Assembly (NCBI GenBank): GCA_016742095.1
Contig: JACVCJ010000030.1
Location: forward strand, 1 to 41,857
DNA from: Bacteroidia bacterium
GTDB lineage: Bacteria > Bacteroidota > Bacteroidia > CAIKAF01
Direction: 5' to 3'
Length of the DNA: 41,857 nt
Both the position numbers and the translations under genes were made by a program. This document shows, piece after piece, positions 1-7,704 of this stretch (within the stretch, counting starts at the first letter, position 1; every line of letters begins with the position of its first letter). The notes under the pieces were generated by a model. That model did not search any database. It was given only the letters and a program-made list of their open reading frames with translations, and was not told the origin of the DNA.

Positions 1-2
1 AC

Positions 3-338
3 TTGGAAGATAGCATATATAAAACAGCACTAATCACTGGAAAAACTGAATATCGTAATCCTCAAGTTAGTAAGTCAGAAGCAATATCTTTAAGAGAAAG
101 CTATTCTAATATAGAAAACTTTGAAGACTTATTAAAATTTGGGATGGGAAAAGAATCTCTTTCTCAACTTTTATCATACTTAAGTGCTAATGGTTTTAAC
201 CTTTCAAAAAAAGAAATTATTTCTGCTATTGACTTTATACCAGAAGAAATTGAAAAAATTTTCGACCAACTAGAATCTCGAGAAGAAATCGAAGAACCTG
301 AATCAGAAAATAGTTTAGTTGAAGACATGTTTGAATAA
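3..338 (+). CDS. C-terminal part of an unrecognised AT-rich gene (cut by the window edge)
   Basis: The frame is open from the left edge to a TAA at 336-338, so the gene probably begins outside the window; the TTG at position 3 is only the first possible start inside it. The 111 visible residues are largely helical in composition (alternating Leu/Ile with Lys/Glu) and end in a very acidic tail rich in Glu. No catalytic motif, signal peptide or membrane segment is visible and I do not recognise the family. Base composition is strikingly AT-rich, with A/T-ending codons, unlike every other gene here, which suggests horizontally acquired DNA ending near position 450. Confidence 0.55.
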   Translation: MEDSIYKTALITGKTEYRNPQVSKSEAISLRESYSNIENFEDLLKFGMGKESLSQLLSYLSANGFNLSKKEIISAIDFIPEEIEKIFDQLESREEIEEPESENSLVEDMFE

Positions 339-456
339 AGCTTTATTCAGTTATTAATCGCTATACAAAAGATATAATTTTATAAAATTACATTCTGCAA
401 ATTATTTTCATTCAATTATCTTCACAACTAAAGATATATCGCTATAAAATAATATT

Positions 457-894
457 ATGTTCAGGGAACCGATCCAAATCATACGCCATCTCAGTCAGCA
501 TGCAACTCCCTGCCGATGCTATGAAGTCCTGGCACGCAAAGCCGCACTACCCTGTACCGATCATAAAATACTTCAACTTCCTTCTATAAAAAGTGTCGTG
601 ACCGTCAGTAAATTGGCTCAGCTTATCGAACTCTCCAGTGAGAACGTTATCAGGCTTATAGTTGTTTCTATAAGAAAAGCAAAATGCTTCTTTGCCAAAG
701 AAGAACAAAGTCATCATCCTCCCCAAAGACCATGGATTTACTCGAACCGATGCACAAAGAATTCTGCGGTCGCTCTGATCAGTTACTGACCTCCTTTTCC
801 AAGACGGAAGTCGATGTAATTCAGAGTTACTTCACACAGGCCATCACCTTTAGGCCCCTAAACCTGTGCCTCTCCGACGAAAAAAGCAGCGCCC
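457..894 (+). pseudogene. possible decayed MarR-family regulator upstream of the phosphotransferase
   Basis: No single long frame explains this stretch, but two overlapping frames carry pieces resembling one MarR-type protein. The frame from 457 has a helix-turn-helix-like segment (VTVSKLAQLIELSSENVIRL, about residues 47-66). The frame through 684-905 has a helical C-terminal-like segment (MHKEFCGRSDQLL followed by SKTEVDVI). A frameshift around 660-690 would be needed to join them. MarR regulators often sit beside resistance enzymes, which fits the gene that follows. It could equally be non-coding sequence or an unrelated broken gene. This entry and the AT-rich 339-456 account for the stretch without an intact gene. 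Confidence 0.33.
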
Positions 895-2148
895 ATGCCA
901 AATAAAACAAAGTATATACGTAGTTTCCGGGAATCAGACAACACACAGTTCTCCCTCGTCGGCGGCAAAGGAGCTAACCTGGGCGAACTCTCCCGTCTGT
1001 CCGGCATACGCGTACCCGACGGCTTTTGTATCACGACGGAAGCTTTTCAGCGAATGATCGCAGAAACACCCGCTCTGAATCAACTGCTGCATGAACTTTC
1101 CGGACTGCACAGCCAGGCCCGGGAACAGATCACAAAGCTCAGCACAGAGATCCGCCGCCGCATCGAAGAAACGCCCATCTCCGGAGATATCCGGGAAGAA
1201 ATTGCGCAGGCCCTCTCCCGCTTCAGCGCACAGGAAGCCTTTGCCATCCGTTCCAGCGCCACCGCCGAAGACCTGCCCAACGCATCCTTTGCCGGTCAGC
1301 AGGACAGTTTCCTGAACATCCGCGGAACAGAGGCCATACACATGCATATACGCAAATGCCAGGCCTCCCTGTTCACGGAACGTGCCATCAGTTATCGCAT
1401 ACAGAACAGCTTCGATCATCGCCGGGTACAACTTGCGGTCATCGTACAGCAAATGGTCTTTCCGCAGGCTTCCGGCATACTTTTCACCGCCGATCCCGTT
1501 ACGGGCAACCGCCGGGTCTCTTCCATCGACGCGGGTTTCGGGCTCGGCGAAGCCCTGGTTTCCGGCCGCGTAAACGCCGATACCTACAAAGTGCGCGAAG
1601 GTCGCATCAGCGATAAAAAAATATCCGTTAAAAAGTTCGCCGTCCGGGCCGCTGCACCGGGTGGTACCAAAGACCAGGAACTCCCCGCCGGACAACAGCA
1701 GCAACAAACGCTCACAGACATACAGATCCTGGAACTGGAACGGCTGGGCCGCCGTATTGAAGCCTATTTCGGTCATCCGCAGGACATAGAATGGTGCCTG
1801 GCCGACGGGTTGTTCTACATCGTACAAAGTCGCCCCATCACTACCCTCTTTCCCGTTCTCGAAGCGCCCGACACCGCAAACCGCGTATATGCATCCGTGG
1901 GACACCAGCAAATGATGACCGACGCCATGCTCCCCCTGGGCCTTTCCATGTGGCAGATGCTCGCCGCACGACCCATGCAGGCCGCCGCCGGACGACTTTT
2001 CATCGACGTAAGCGAAATGCTCTCAACCGAAAAAGGCCGGCAAATGCTGCTAAACACCCTCGGCCAGTCCGACCCGCTCACAAAAGATGCACTGCAAATC
2101 GTTATAGATCGTAATTTTATACAAATACAATCCGATGAGACCAACTGA
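895..2148 (+). CDS. rifampin phosphotransferase / PEP-synthase-like protein, N-terminal half (ATP-binding domain)
   Basis: The 417 residues match the ATP-grasp domain of the dikinase family to which rifampin phosphotransferase (RPH) and Bacillus 'Pps' belong. Visible landmarks are VGGKGANLGEL (Lys25), RSSATAEDLP (Arg119), SFAGQQDS, TADPVTG, the QQxQTLTD segment (~268-275), DIEWCL (Glu299) and QSRPIT (Gln311, Arg313). These sit within two residues of the remembered ATP contacts of Listeria RPH. The domain ends near residue 325; the remaining ~90 residues are the beginning of the substrate-binding domain. The frame stops after DETN, where an RPH would continue for ~450 residues. That remainder is at 5372-6709. 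The substrate is unknown: RPH phosphorylates rifamycins with ATP, while others in the family are annotated as PEP synthases. It overlaps no intact downstream start and contains no internal stop. Confidence 0.88.
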   Translation: MPNKTKYIRSFRESDNTQFSLVGGKGANLGELSRLSGIRVPDGFCITTEAFQRMIAETPALNQLLHELSGLHSQAREQITKLSTEIRRRIEETPISGDIREEIAQALSRFSAQEAFAIRSSATAEDLPNASFAGQQDSFLNIRGTEAIHMHIRKCQASLFTERAISYRIQNSFDHRRVQLAVIVQQMVFPQASGILFTADPVTGNRRVSSIDAGFGLGEALVSGRVNADTYKVREGRISDKKISVKKFAVRAAAPGGTKDQELPAGQQQQQTLTDIQILELERLGRRIEAYFGHPQDIEWCLADGLFYIVQSRPITTLFPVLEAPDTANRVYASVGHQQMMTDAMLPLGLSMWQMLAARPMQAAAGRLFIDVSEMLSTEKGRQMLLNTLGQSDPLTKDALQIVIDRNFIQIQSDETN

Positions 2149-2155
2149 TCTTACA

Positions 2156-2246
2156 GGGCGTGTCCTCGCTTACAGCGAGACCGGGCTATCCGCTGCAAGT
2201 CCTCGCTCGTGCCTCGCTCCGGGCTTTCCGCTGCTATCCCTCACGC
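2156..2246. repeat. structured GGGCGTG...CCCTCACGC intergenic repeat at the break in the phosphotransferase
   Basis: This element starts 7 bases after the stop of the N-terminal half. It begins GGGCGTGTC and ends CCCTCACGC. It contains a 6-bp hairpin, CTCGCT-tac-AGCGAG (2165-2179), and two near-identical 15-mers, CGGGCTATCCGCTGC (2182-2196) and CGGGCTTTCCGCTGC (2220-2234), separated by a CCTCGCT-rich stretch. I recall elements of this layout, with variable hairpin arms, as dispersed intergenic repeats in many Bacteroidota genomes. That is from memory and only one full copy is in this window. The 16-mer across its hairpin recurs in the terminator behind groEL. Confidence 0.65.
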
Positions 2247-2302
2247 GGCGCCGGATCAGGGGTATCCATCTGCTTAAAAAATGTACGGCTGTTCTCCGGG
2301 GA

Positions 2303-3184
2303 ATGACAACAATAAAAACAGGTGTGCTTTCTGCTTTTTTTATCCTTACTTCGTGTAATCAAAAAATAACCATGCAGAACCACAACCTAAAACCCGCTGA
2401 AACAGCTTTCCGCAGTGGCTTTTCCGACATAAACGGTCTCCATATGTATTACGAGATCTACGGGGAAGGCAAACCGCTGGTACTCATTCACGGCGGTGGC
2501 TCTACCATAGAGTCCAACTTTGGCAAAGCCATTCCTCTTTTCGCAAAGAACAGGCAGGTAATTGCGGTGGAACTGCAGGCCCACGGACGTACCAGCGACC
2601 GTAATGCCCCGCTCAGCTTCGAACAGGATGCCGACGATGTGGCAACACTTCTCCGGAACCTGGGCATTTCAAAAGCCGATTTCTTCGGCTTCAGCAACGG
2701 CGGCACTACCACCCTGCAGATCGCCATCCGGCACCCGGAAATAGTAAACCGGATCGTGCTCGGCTCAGCCCTGGCCAAAAGGAACGGCGTACCGGACTTC
2801 TTCTGGGGTTTTATGCAGCAGGCCCGGCTTTCCAATATGCCGCAACAGCTGCAAAAGGCCTACCTGGCTGTAAATCCCGACTCGGCCGGCCTCCGGGTCA
2901 TGCACGATAAAGACGCTGCCCGCATGCTGGCCTTTACCGATATCCCGGAGGAAAAACTTCGTGCCATCAGCTGCCCTGCCCTTATCATCATCAGCGATAA
3001 AGACGTGATCACACCGGAGCATGCCCTGGAAATGCACCGGCTTATCTCCGGCTCCGAACTGGCCATTATCCCGGGCGGACACGGCGAATACATCGGAGAA
3101 ATAACCACCGTAACGGAAGATTTCAACGAACGTACGCTCATTGTTCCGCTTATTGAAAAATTCCTCGATAAAAAGCCGGAATAA
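2303..3184 (+). CDS. alpha/beta-hydrolase lipoprotein
   Basis: A 293-residue alpha/beta hydrolase. The start at 2303 gives a lipoprotein signal peptide with lipobox LTSC (Cys18), whereas the frame upstream of it would read through the intergenic repeat. Fold landmarks are the oxyanion-hole HGGG (63-66), the nucleophile elbow GFSNGG with Ser131, the acid Asp in SDKD (~232-234) and the catalytic His260 in GGHGEY. The substrate is not predictable; esterases, lactonases and proline-iminopeptidase-like enzymes share these motifs. It probably sits in the periplasm, anchored to a membrane. It lies inside the interval that separates the two phosphotransferase halves, 17 nt before the methyltransferase, so the two are likely cotranscribed. 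A second start at 2372 would remove the signal peptide. Confidence 0.8.
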   Translation: MTTIKTGVLSAFFILTSCNQKITMQNHNLKPAETAFRSGFSDINGLHMYYEIYGEGKPLVLIHGGGSTIESNFGKAIPLFAKNRQVIAVELQAHGRTSDRNAPLSFEQDADDVATLLRNLGISKADFFGFSNGGTTTLQIAIRHPEIVNRIVLGSALAKRNGVPDFFWGFMQQARLSNMPQQLQKAYLAVNPDSAGLRVMHDKDAARMLAFTDIPEEKLRAISCPALIIISDKDVITPEHALEMHRLISGSELAIIPGGHGEYIGEITTVTEDFNERTLIVPLIEKFLDKKPE

Positions 3185-3201
3185 TCGTAGAAAAAAAGTC
3201 T

Positions 3202-3828
3202 ATGACAAACGAAACCGAAAAGCCGGAATTCTGGGAAAGCAGCTTTCTCGAAAAACAGGAAATGTGGGGCTTTGAACCTGCAAAATCTGCCCTGCTTACC
3301 AAAGACCTTTTCCTGCGCGAAAACGTTAAGCAGGTACTCATTCCCGGTATTGGCTATGGCCGAAACGCACAGATATTCCGGGACAACGGCATGGAGGTGA
3401 CTGGCATCGAAATTTCAGCAACCGCTATTGAAATGGCCCGTAAACACTACGGCCCGGGTATGACCATTTATCACGGCTCCGTATGCGATATGCCCTTCGA
3501 TAACAAGCGGTACGACGGTATTTTCTGCTATGCGCTCATTCACCTGCTGGACGCAGATCAACGGCAGAAACTCATCCGTGACTGTTATGCCCAGCTGGCA
3601 GAGAATGGCTGCATGGTCTTTACCATGATCACGAAAGACGCACAAACCTACGGCAAAGGCACCCTTATCAGCAAAGACCGTTACGAACTGCATCCTGGCG
3701 TACAGATGTATTTTTACGACCGCGAAGCCGTGCAGGCTGAATTCGGCGATTTTGGCCTGTTCGAAATTACGGAAGTGAATGAAAATTTCCCGTTCTTCAT
3801 AGTGAAATGCAGGAAAAAGTATAGTTAA
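3202..3828 (+). CDS. class I SAM-dependent methyltransferase
   Basis: A 208-residue protein with a Rossmann-type methyltransferase core. Motif I is VLIPGIGYGRNA (~45-56), followed by the acidic residue at the end of strand 2 (VTGIEIS), a motif resembling GSVCDMPF (~94-101) and the strand-4 segment YDGIFCYALIHLL. The N-terminal FWESSFLEKQEMWGFEPA resembles the start of the TehB/thiopurine-type small-molecule methyltransferases. It is cytosolic, with no signal peptide or membrane segment. The acceptor substrate cannot be inferred. It follows the hydrolase lipoprotein by 17 nt and lies within the DNA that separates the two halves of the phosphotransferase. Confidence 0.82.
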   Translation: MTNETEKPEFWESSFLEKQEMWGFEPAKSALLTKDLFLRENVKQVLIPGIGYGRNAQIFRDNGMEVTGIEISATAIEMARKHYGPGMTIYHGSVCDMPFDNKRYDGIFCYALIHLLDADQRQKLIRDCYAQLAENGCMVFTMITKDAQTYGKGTLISKDRYELHPGVQMYFYDREAVQAEFGDFGLFEITEVNENFPFFIVKCRKKYS

Positions 3829-4163
3829 CTGGAAAATATCCGGTTTAGCTAAACGTCTCCAAATACCGGCCGTTCATTTTCTATCTTTAACCGTAAAAAC
3901 CATTCCGACCTGAACGATCACAAAATACCCTATCGAAAGAATGGGACTATTGTCCTATTAACAGGAACAGGGTTCTGAGAAAGAAAACCCTATAAAAAAC
4001 AAAACCCGGGAGCTTGAAGTAATTCAGGGGCAACCGGGAACTGTATAGAGCAAATATACTGAAAAAACGAATATGTTGAAAACAACCTGACACTAATTTT
4101 TAAAATGAAGTTTACCGACTTTGAACCCCAAAATACGCTATCTTTAAAACATAATAGTCCAAG
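3829..4163. other. 335-base intergenic stretch with a 12-bp palindrome and a promoter
   Basis: No credible gene is visible. A perfect palindrome GTTTAGCTAAAC lies at 3843-3854, just behind the methyltransferase stop. A weak -7-like TATCTTTA lies at 3882-3889. A 6-bp stem AGGGTT/AACCCT (3969-3974 with 3986-3991) has an 11-base loop. The esterase promoter is at the right end. The stretch is more AT-rich than the flanking genes. Confidence 0.5.
4120..4146 (+). promoter_or_regulatory. candidate esterase promoter
   Basis: TTTG at 4120-4123 and TATCTTTA at 4139-4146 resemble the Bacteroidota -33 and -7 elements, 18 nt before the ATG at 4164. The 15-base spacer is shorter than the usual 19-21 and the last base of the -7 box is A instead of G, so this is a weak match. 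Confidence 0.35.
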
Positions 4164-5297
4164 ATGCACAAGACCACACTTTCCATATTGTTCCTCTTTC
4201 TCCTGAACGCTCTCCGGGCCCAGACCACTGTGAACGGTTCCTTTGTGCACGGCGGCATCACACGTACCTACTCGTTCTATGTGCCGGCGTCTTACGTTCC
4301 GGGCGAGGCAGTGCCCCTGGTGATCGGGCTGCACGGCCTCAGTTCCAGTGGCTCTGATTTTGCGCAGTACCGTAATTTCGGGCCTATTGCCGATACGGCC
4401 AACTTCATTGTGGCCTATCCCGACGGGTCCCTGCTCTTCGGCGTGCGGTACTGGAACTACGGTATCACAGGCTCATCGCCCGACGACGTTGGTTTTATAG
4501 AAGCGCTCATTGATACCATTTCGGCCCAGTATACCATCAACCCCAACCGCGTATACAGCGTGGGCATGTCCAACGGCAGTTTCATGAGCTATTACCTGGC
4601 CTGCCAGAGCGACCGTTTTGCGGCGGTGGGCGGCGTAACCGGCTCTATGTCAACCAGCATGTACAACTCCTGCGTTCCCGCGCATCCCACGCCGGCCATT
4701 CACGTACACGGTACCGAAGACCCTACGAATCCCTACGACGGAACGGCCAGCATGACGGCCATCGAAGACCTTGTACAGTTCTGGGTGAACCAGAATAACT
4801 GCAATACCACGCCCCAGATCACGTCCGTGCCCAATACGAATACCAGCGACGGCGCCACGGCCGAACATTACCTGTACAGCGGAGGCACCGACGGACATAC
4901 CGTAGAGTTTTTCAAGGTGATCGGCGGGGAACATACCTGGCCCGGATGCCCGATGCCCGGCTCTTCGGACGTAACCTGTATGGATTTTGACGCCCGCGTG
5001 GAAATATGGCGTTTTTTCAGCCCGTACGAACGCAGCGGCAGCAGCTCCCTGGAAACCCATAGCAAGGGCGACTGGCTTAAGATGTACCCCAATCCCGCAC
5101 AGGATATCCTGAACCTGGATGCCGGTGAACGACTTATCAACACCGTAGTGATCATGGACATGAAGGGCCGCGTGGTAAAAAAACTGCGCGGACAGGCCAT
5201 TCAGCAGGTAGACATCAGTACGCTGAAGCCGGGACAGTATACAGCCGCCATGAGCGGCAAAGACTTTCACATAGTAAAAAAACTAACAATACTCTAA
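4164..5297 (+). CDS. secreted LpqC/PHB-depolymerase-type esterase with T9SS sorting domain
   Basis: A 377-residue secreted hydrolase. Residues 1-20 form a signal peptide ending AQ. The body resembles the COG3509 LpqC / polyhydroxybutyrate-depolymerase / feruloyl-esterase family: GLHGLSSSG (55-63), VAYPDG, the nucleophile motif GMSNGS with Ser136, Asp186 in HGTEDPTNP, and His257 in GGEHTWPG. From about residue 308 the typical type IX secretion tail begins (MYPNPAQDILNLD ... VVIMDMKGRVVKKL ... LKPGQYTA). The protein is therefore probably exported across the outer membrane and anchored or released at the surface. The exact ester substrate is unknown. It is the last gene before the second half of the split phosphotransferase, 74 nt downstream. 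Confidence 0.87.
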   Translation: MHKTTLSILFLFLLNALRAQTTVNGSFVHGGITRTYSFYVPASYVPGEAVPLVIGLHGLSSSGSDFAQYRNFGPIADTANFIVAYPDGSLLFGVRYWNYGITGSSPDDVGFIEALIDTISAQYTINPNRVYSVGMSNGSFMSYYLACQSDRFAAVGGVTGSMSTSMYNSCVPAHPTPAIHVHGTEDPTNPYDGTASMTAIEDLVQFWVNQNNCNTTPQITSVPNTNTSDGATAEHYLYSGGTDGHTVEFFKVIGGEHTWPGCPMPGSSDVTCMDFDARVEIWRFFSPYERSGSSSLETHSKGDWLKMYPNPAQDILNLDAGERLINTVVIMDMKGRVVKKLRGQAIQQVDISTLKPGQYTAAMSGKDFHIVKKLTIL

Positions 5298-5371
5298 AAG
5301 AACGTACGTTTAATGGAAACGAACGAAATAGCGACACCCGGCACACTTGCTGCCGCATAAACTTTTTACGC

Positions 5372-6709
5372 ATGCAGGAATTTCACAGGCAACCCGAAGC
5401 CGATCCCGCCATTGTCAGCGAACTGATACAGCAGAGCGAAGACGCGCTGGACCTGTTAAAGCAGCAGATCCGGCCTCTCTCCGGAGCCGCATTATTTGCT
5501 TTTATCCGGGAAGATATTGCTAAAATGAAGCAGGGCAATCTCTTTGGTTCGCAGAATATGCAGGCCATCCTGACCGGTATGAACGCCAGGAACCGGGTCA
5601 ACGAAAAAATGTACGAATGGCTGGGCGAAAAGAACGCGGCCGATACCCTCCTGCAGTCCGTACCCGGGAATATTACATCGCAGATGGGCCTGGAACTGCT
5701 CGATCTGGCCGATGCGGTCCGGCCTTATCCCGAAGTGATCACATTCCTTCAGCAGACAAAAAAGGACGATCTCATGGCGGAACTGCCGTCCCTGAATGGC
5801 GGCAGACAGGTCAGGGAAGCCATCTCTGCGTACCTGGAAAAATACGGCATGCGCTGCGCCGGGGAGATCGATATTACCCGCAGCCGCTGGGCCGAAAAGC
5901 CCTCTACGCTTATTCCCCTCATCCTGGGCAATATCAAAAACTTTGCCCCCGGGGAAGCCGCACGAAGGTTTGAACAGGGCCGGCAGGAATCGGAACAAAA
6001 AGAACGGGAACTGCTGAACCGCCTGGAACAGTTGCCCGACGGAAAAGAAAAAGCAGCGGAGACCCAACGGCAGATCCGGTTGCTGCGCAGTTTTGCCGGC
6101 TACCGCGAGTATCCCAAATACAACATCGTAAGCCGATTTTTCGTATACAAAAAAGCCCTGCTGCACGAAGCGGAAAAGCTCTTCCGGGCCGGCGTTATCC
6201 GGGAAAAAGAAGACGTTTTCTACCTCCGCTTTGAAGAGTTCTGCCAGGCCGTAGAGACGCAGACAGTCGATCCGGAACTGATCCAGCGGAGAAAAGAAGA
6301 ACAAAGCATATACGAAAAACGCAGTCCGCCGCGGCTTATCACCTCCGAAGGAGAATGTATCTCCGGCGCCTACCTAAAAGGGGACCTGCCCGCCGGAGCG
6401 CTGGCCGGACTGGCCGTTTCTTCCGGCATTACCGAAGGCCGGGCCCGTGTGTTGCTGCACATGGAAAATGCCAAACTGGAAAAGGGAGATATTCTTGTTA
6501 CCACTTTTACCGATCCCGGCTGGACGCCTCTTTTCGTATCCGTAAAAGGCCTGGTGACCGAAGTAGGCGGACTCATGACCCATGGTGCCGTTATTGCCCG
6601 GGAATACGGACTGGCCGCCGTTGTCGGGGTGGAAAATGCCACCACGCTCATTAAAGACGGGCAGCGTATCCGGGTGAACGGGACGGAGGGTTATGTAGAA
6701 ATACTGTAG
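5372..6709 (+). CDS. rifampin phosphotransferase / PEP-synthase-like protein, C-terminal half (substrate and His domains)
   Basis: These 445 residues correspond to the rest of an RPH/Bacillus Pps-type enzyme. Landmarks include WLGEKNAADTL, NITSQMGLELLDLADAVRPYPEV, KYGMRCAGEIDITRSRW and GYREYPKYNIVSRFFVYK in the substrate-binding domain. The swivelling phosphohistidine domain follows (SFTDPxWTPLF-like, then GGLMTHGAVIAREYG with His404), and the protein ends GTEGYVEIL. Adding the 417 residues of the N-terminal half puts this His at ~821, close to His825 of Listeria RPH. The His domain is C-terminal and no PEP/pyruvate TIM barrel follows, which separates it from true PpsA/PpdK. On its own it has no ATP-binding domain, so it needs the product of 895-2148 or is inactive. 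The ATG at 5372 is assumed; no ribosome-binding site is visible and the frame is open further upstream without family similarity. Confidence 0.88.
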   Translation: MQEFHRQPEADPAIVSELIQQSEDALDLLKQQIRPLSGAALFAFIREDIAKMKQGNLFGSQNMQAILTGMNARNRVNEKMYEWLGEKNAADTLLQSVPGNITSQMGLELLDLADAVRPYPEVITFLQQTKKDDLMAELPSLNGGRQVREAISAYLEKYGMRCAGEIDITRSRWAEKPSTLIPLILGNIKNFAPGEAARRFEQGRQESEQKERELLNRLEQLPDGKEKAAETQRQIRLLRSFAGYREYPKYNIVSRFFVYKKALLHEAEKLFRAGVIREKEDVFYLRFEEFCQAVETQTVDPELIQRRKEEQSIYEKRSPPRLITSEGECISGAYLKGDLPAGALAGLAVSSGITEGRARVLLHMENAKLEKGDILVTTFTDPGWTPLFVSVKGLVTEVGGLMTHGAVIAREYGLAAVVGVENATTLIKDGQRIRVNGTEGYVEIL

Positions 6710-6787
6710 ATCGACACTACAAGGTTTTTCTTCGGTTAAATTCGGCCCGCTGGTCGTATACTTCTGCCGTTTGTATATATAGTTTTA

Positions 6788-6795
6788 TACTTTTG
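6788..6795 (+). promoter_or_regulatory. -7 box (TACTTTTG) of the DUF808 gene
   Basis: A perfect TAnnTTTG, 23 nt before the ATG at 6819. A TTTG at 6770-6773 is 14 bases upstream, closer than the usual -33 position. Confidence 0.55.
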
Positions 6796-6818
6796 CGCAG
6801 CTTCAAGCACAACTGATC

Positions 6819-7694
6819 ATGGCCTCCGGTTTTTTTGCAATTTTAGACGATATAGCTTCCTTAATGGACGATGTGGCCGCCACCAGTAAAATGGCCACAC
6901 ACAAAACAGCAGGCATCCTGGGCGATGATCTCGCCGTGAATGCCGAAAAAGCCACCGGGTTTGTGGCCTCCCGTGAGCTGCCTGTACTCTGGGCCATTAC
7001 CAAAGGCTCTTTCCTGAACAAGCTCATCATTATACCCATAGCCCTGCTGCTGAATACATTTCTGCCGGTAGCCGTAAAAGTTATACTCATACTGGGCGGC
7101 TTTTACCTGGCCTACGAGGGCGTTGAGAAAATTGTGGAATACCTTTTTCACCGTAAACACGCCGGACACGAAGCGCCGGCTGCACCTGAAGAAAACAGCG
7201 CTGCCACGGCCGAAAAGACCAAGATACGCTCGGCCATCATTACCGATTTTATTCTTTCCATCGAAATTGTGATCATCGCGCTCAGCACCGTGCTCGAAAA
7301 AAGCCTGGCCATACAGATCCTTACCGTTTCTGTTACGGCTCTGCTGGCTACCATCGGTGTGTACGGCATCGTGGCGCTCATCGTACGTATGGACGACGCA
7401 GGTTATAAACTCATAAAACGCTCCGGGAACAAAGGTTTCCTGGCAAATGCCGGTAAGCTGCTGGTAAAGGCCCTGCCACTGGTGATCAAGTTCCTGGCGG
7501 TTGTAGGTACGCTGGCCCTGATCCTGGTTTCGGGCGGAATTTTCGTACACAACATCGAAGCCCTGCATCACGTGCTGCCCGAACTGCCCTCATTCGTGCG
7601 GGAGATCGCCGCGGGCCTGCTGGCCGGTGTGATCGCCCTGGTCCTGATCACCGCCGTTAAAAAGCTGTTTTCCCCCTTTCGCAAAAAAGCCTGA
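6819..7694 (+). CDS. DUF808 (YedI-like) inner-membrane protein
   Basis: A 291-residue membrane protein of the DUF808/YedI family. It is recognised by its N-terminus (ASGFFAILDDIASLMDDVA ... TAGILGDDLAVNA) and by the ASRELPVLWAITKGSFLNK segment. Five to six hydrophobic segments follow (around 70-105, 140-160, 165-190, 220-245 and 265-285). A charged Ala/Glu-rich loop lies at ~112-135. Function is not known in any member that I can name; it is not a transporter of known substrate. It has its own promoter and converges with the minus-strand gene ending at 7705, leaving only 10 bases between the stops and no clear terminator. Confidence 0.85.
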   Translation: MASGFFAILDDIASLMDDVAATSKMATHKTAGILGDDLAVNAEKATGFVASRELPVLWAITKGSFLNKLIIIPIALLLNTFLPVAVKVILILGGFYLAYEGVEKIVEYLFHRKHAGHEAPAAPEENSAATAEKTKIRSAIITDFILSIEIVIIALSTVLEKSLAIQILTVSVTALLATIGVYGIVALIVRMDDAGYKLIKRSGNKGFLANAGKLLVKALPLVIKFLAVVGTLALILVSGGIFVHNIEALHHVLPELPSFVREIAAGLLAGVIALVLITAVKKLFSPFRKKA

Positions 7695-7704
7695 TCCGCT
7701 CCCC

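Noticed and set aside
934-1911. A 325-codon minus-strand frame over the N-terminal phosphotransferase half
   Set aside because: Antisense of a well-supported coding frame; no motif.
2135-2302. A 56-codon N-terminal extension of the alpha/beta hydrolase
   Set aside because: It would translate the intergenic repeat, overlap the end of the phosphotransferase half and bury the lipoprotein signal peptide.
895-6709. Naming both halves as PEP synthase (ppsA)
   Set aside because: The His domain is at the C-terminus and the PEP/pyruvate TIM barrel of PpsA is missing; the domain order is that of rifampin phosphotransferase. The substrate stays open.
7695-7704. Search for a bidirectional terminator between the convergent DUF808 and six-TM genes
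   Set aside because: Only 10 bases separate the stops and no hairpin is visible there.
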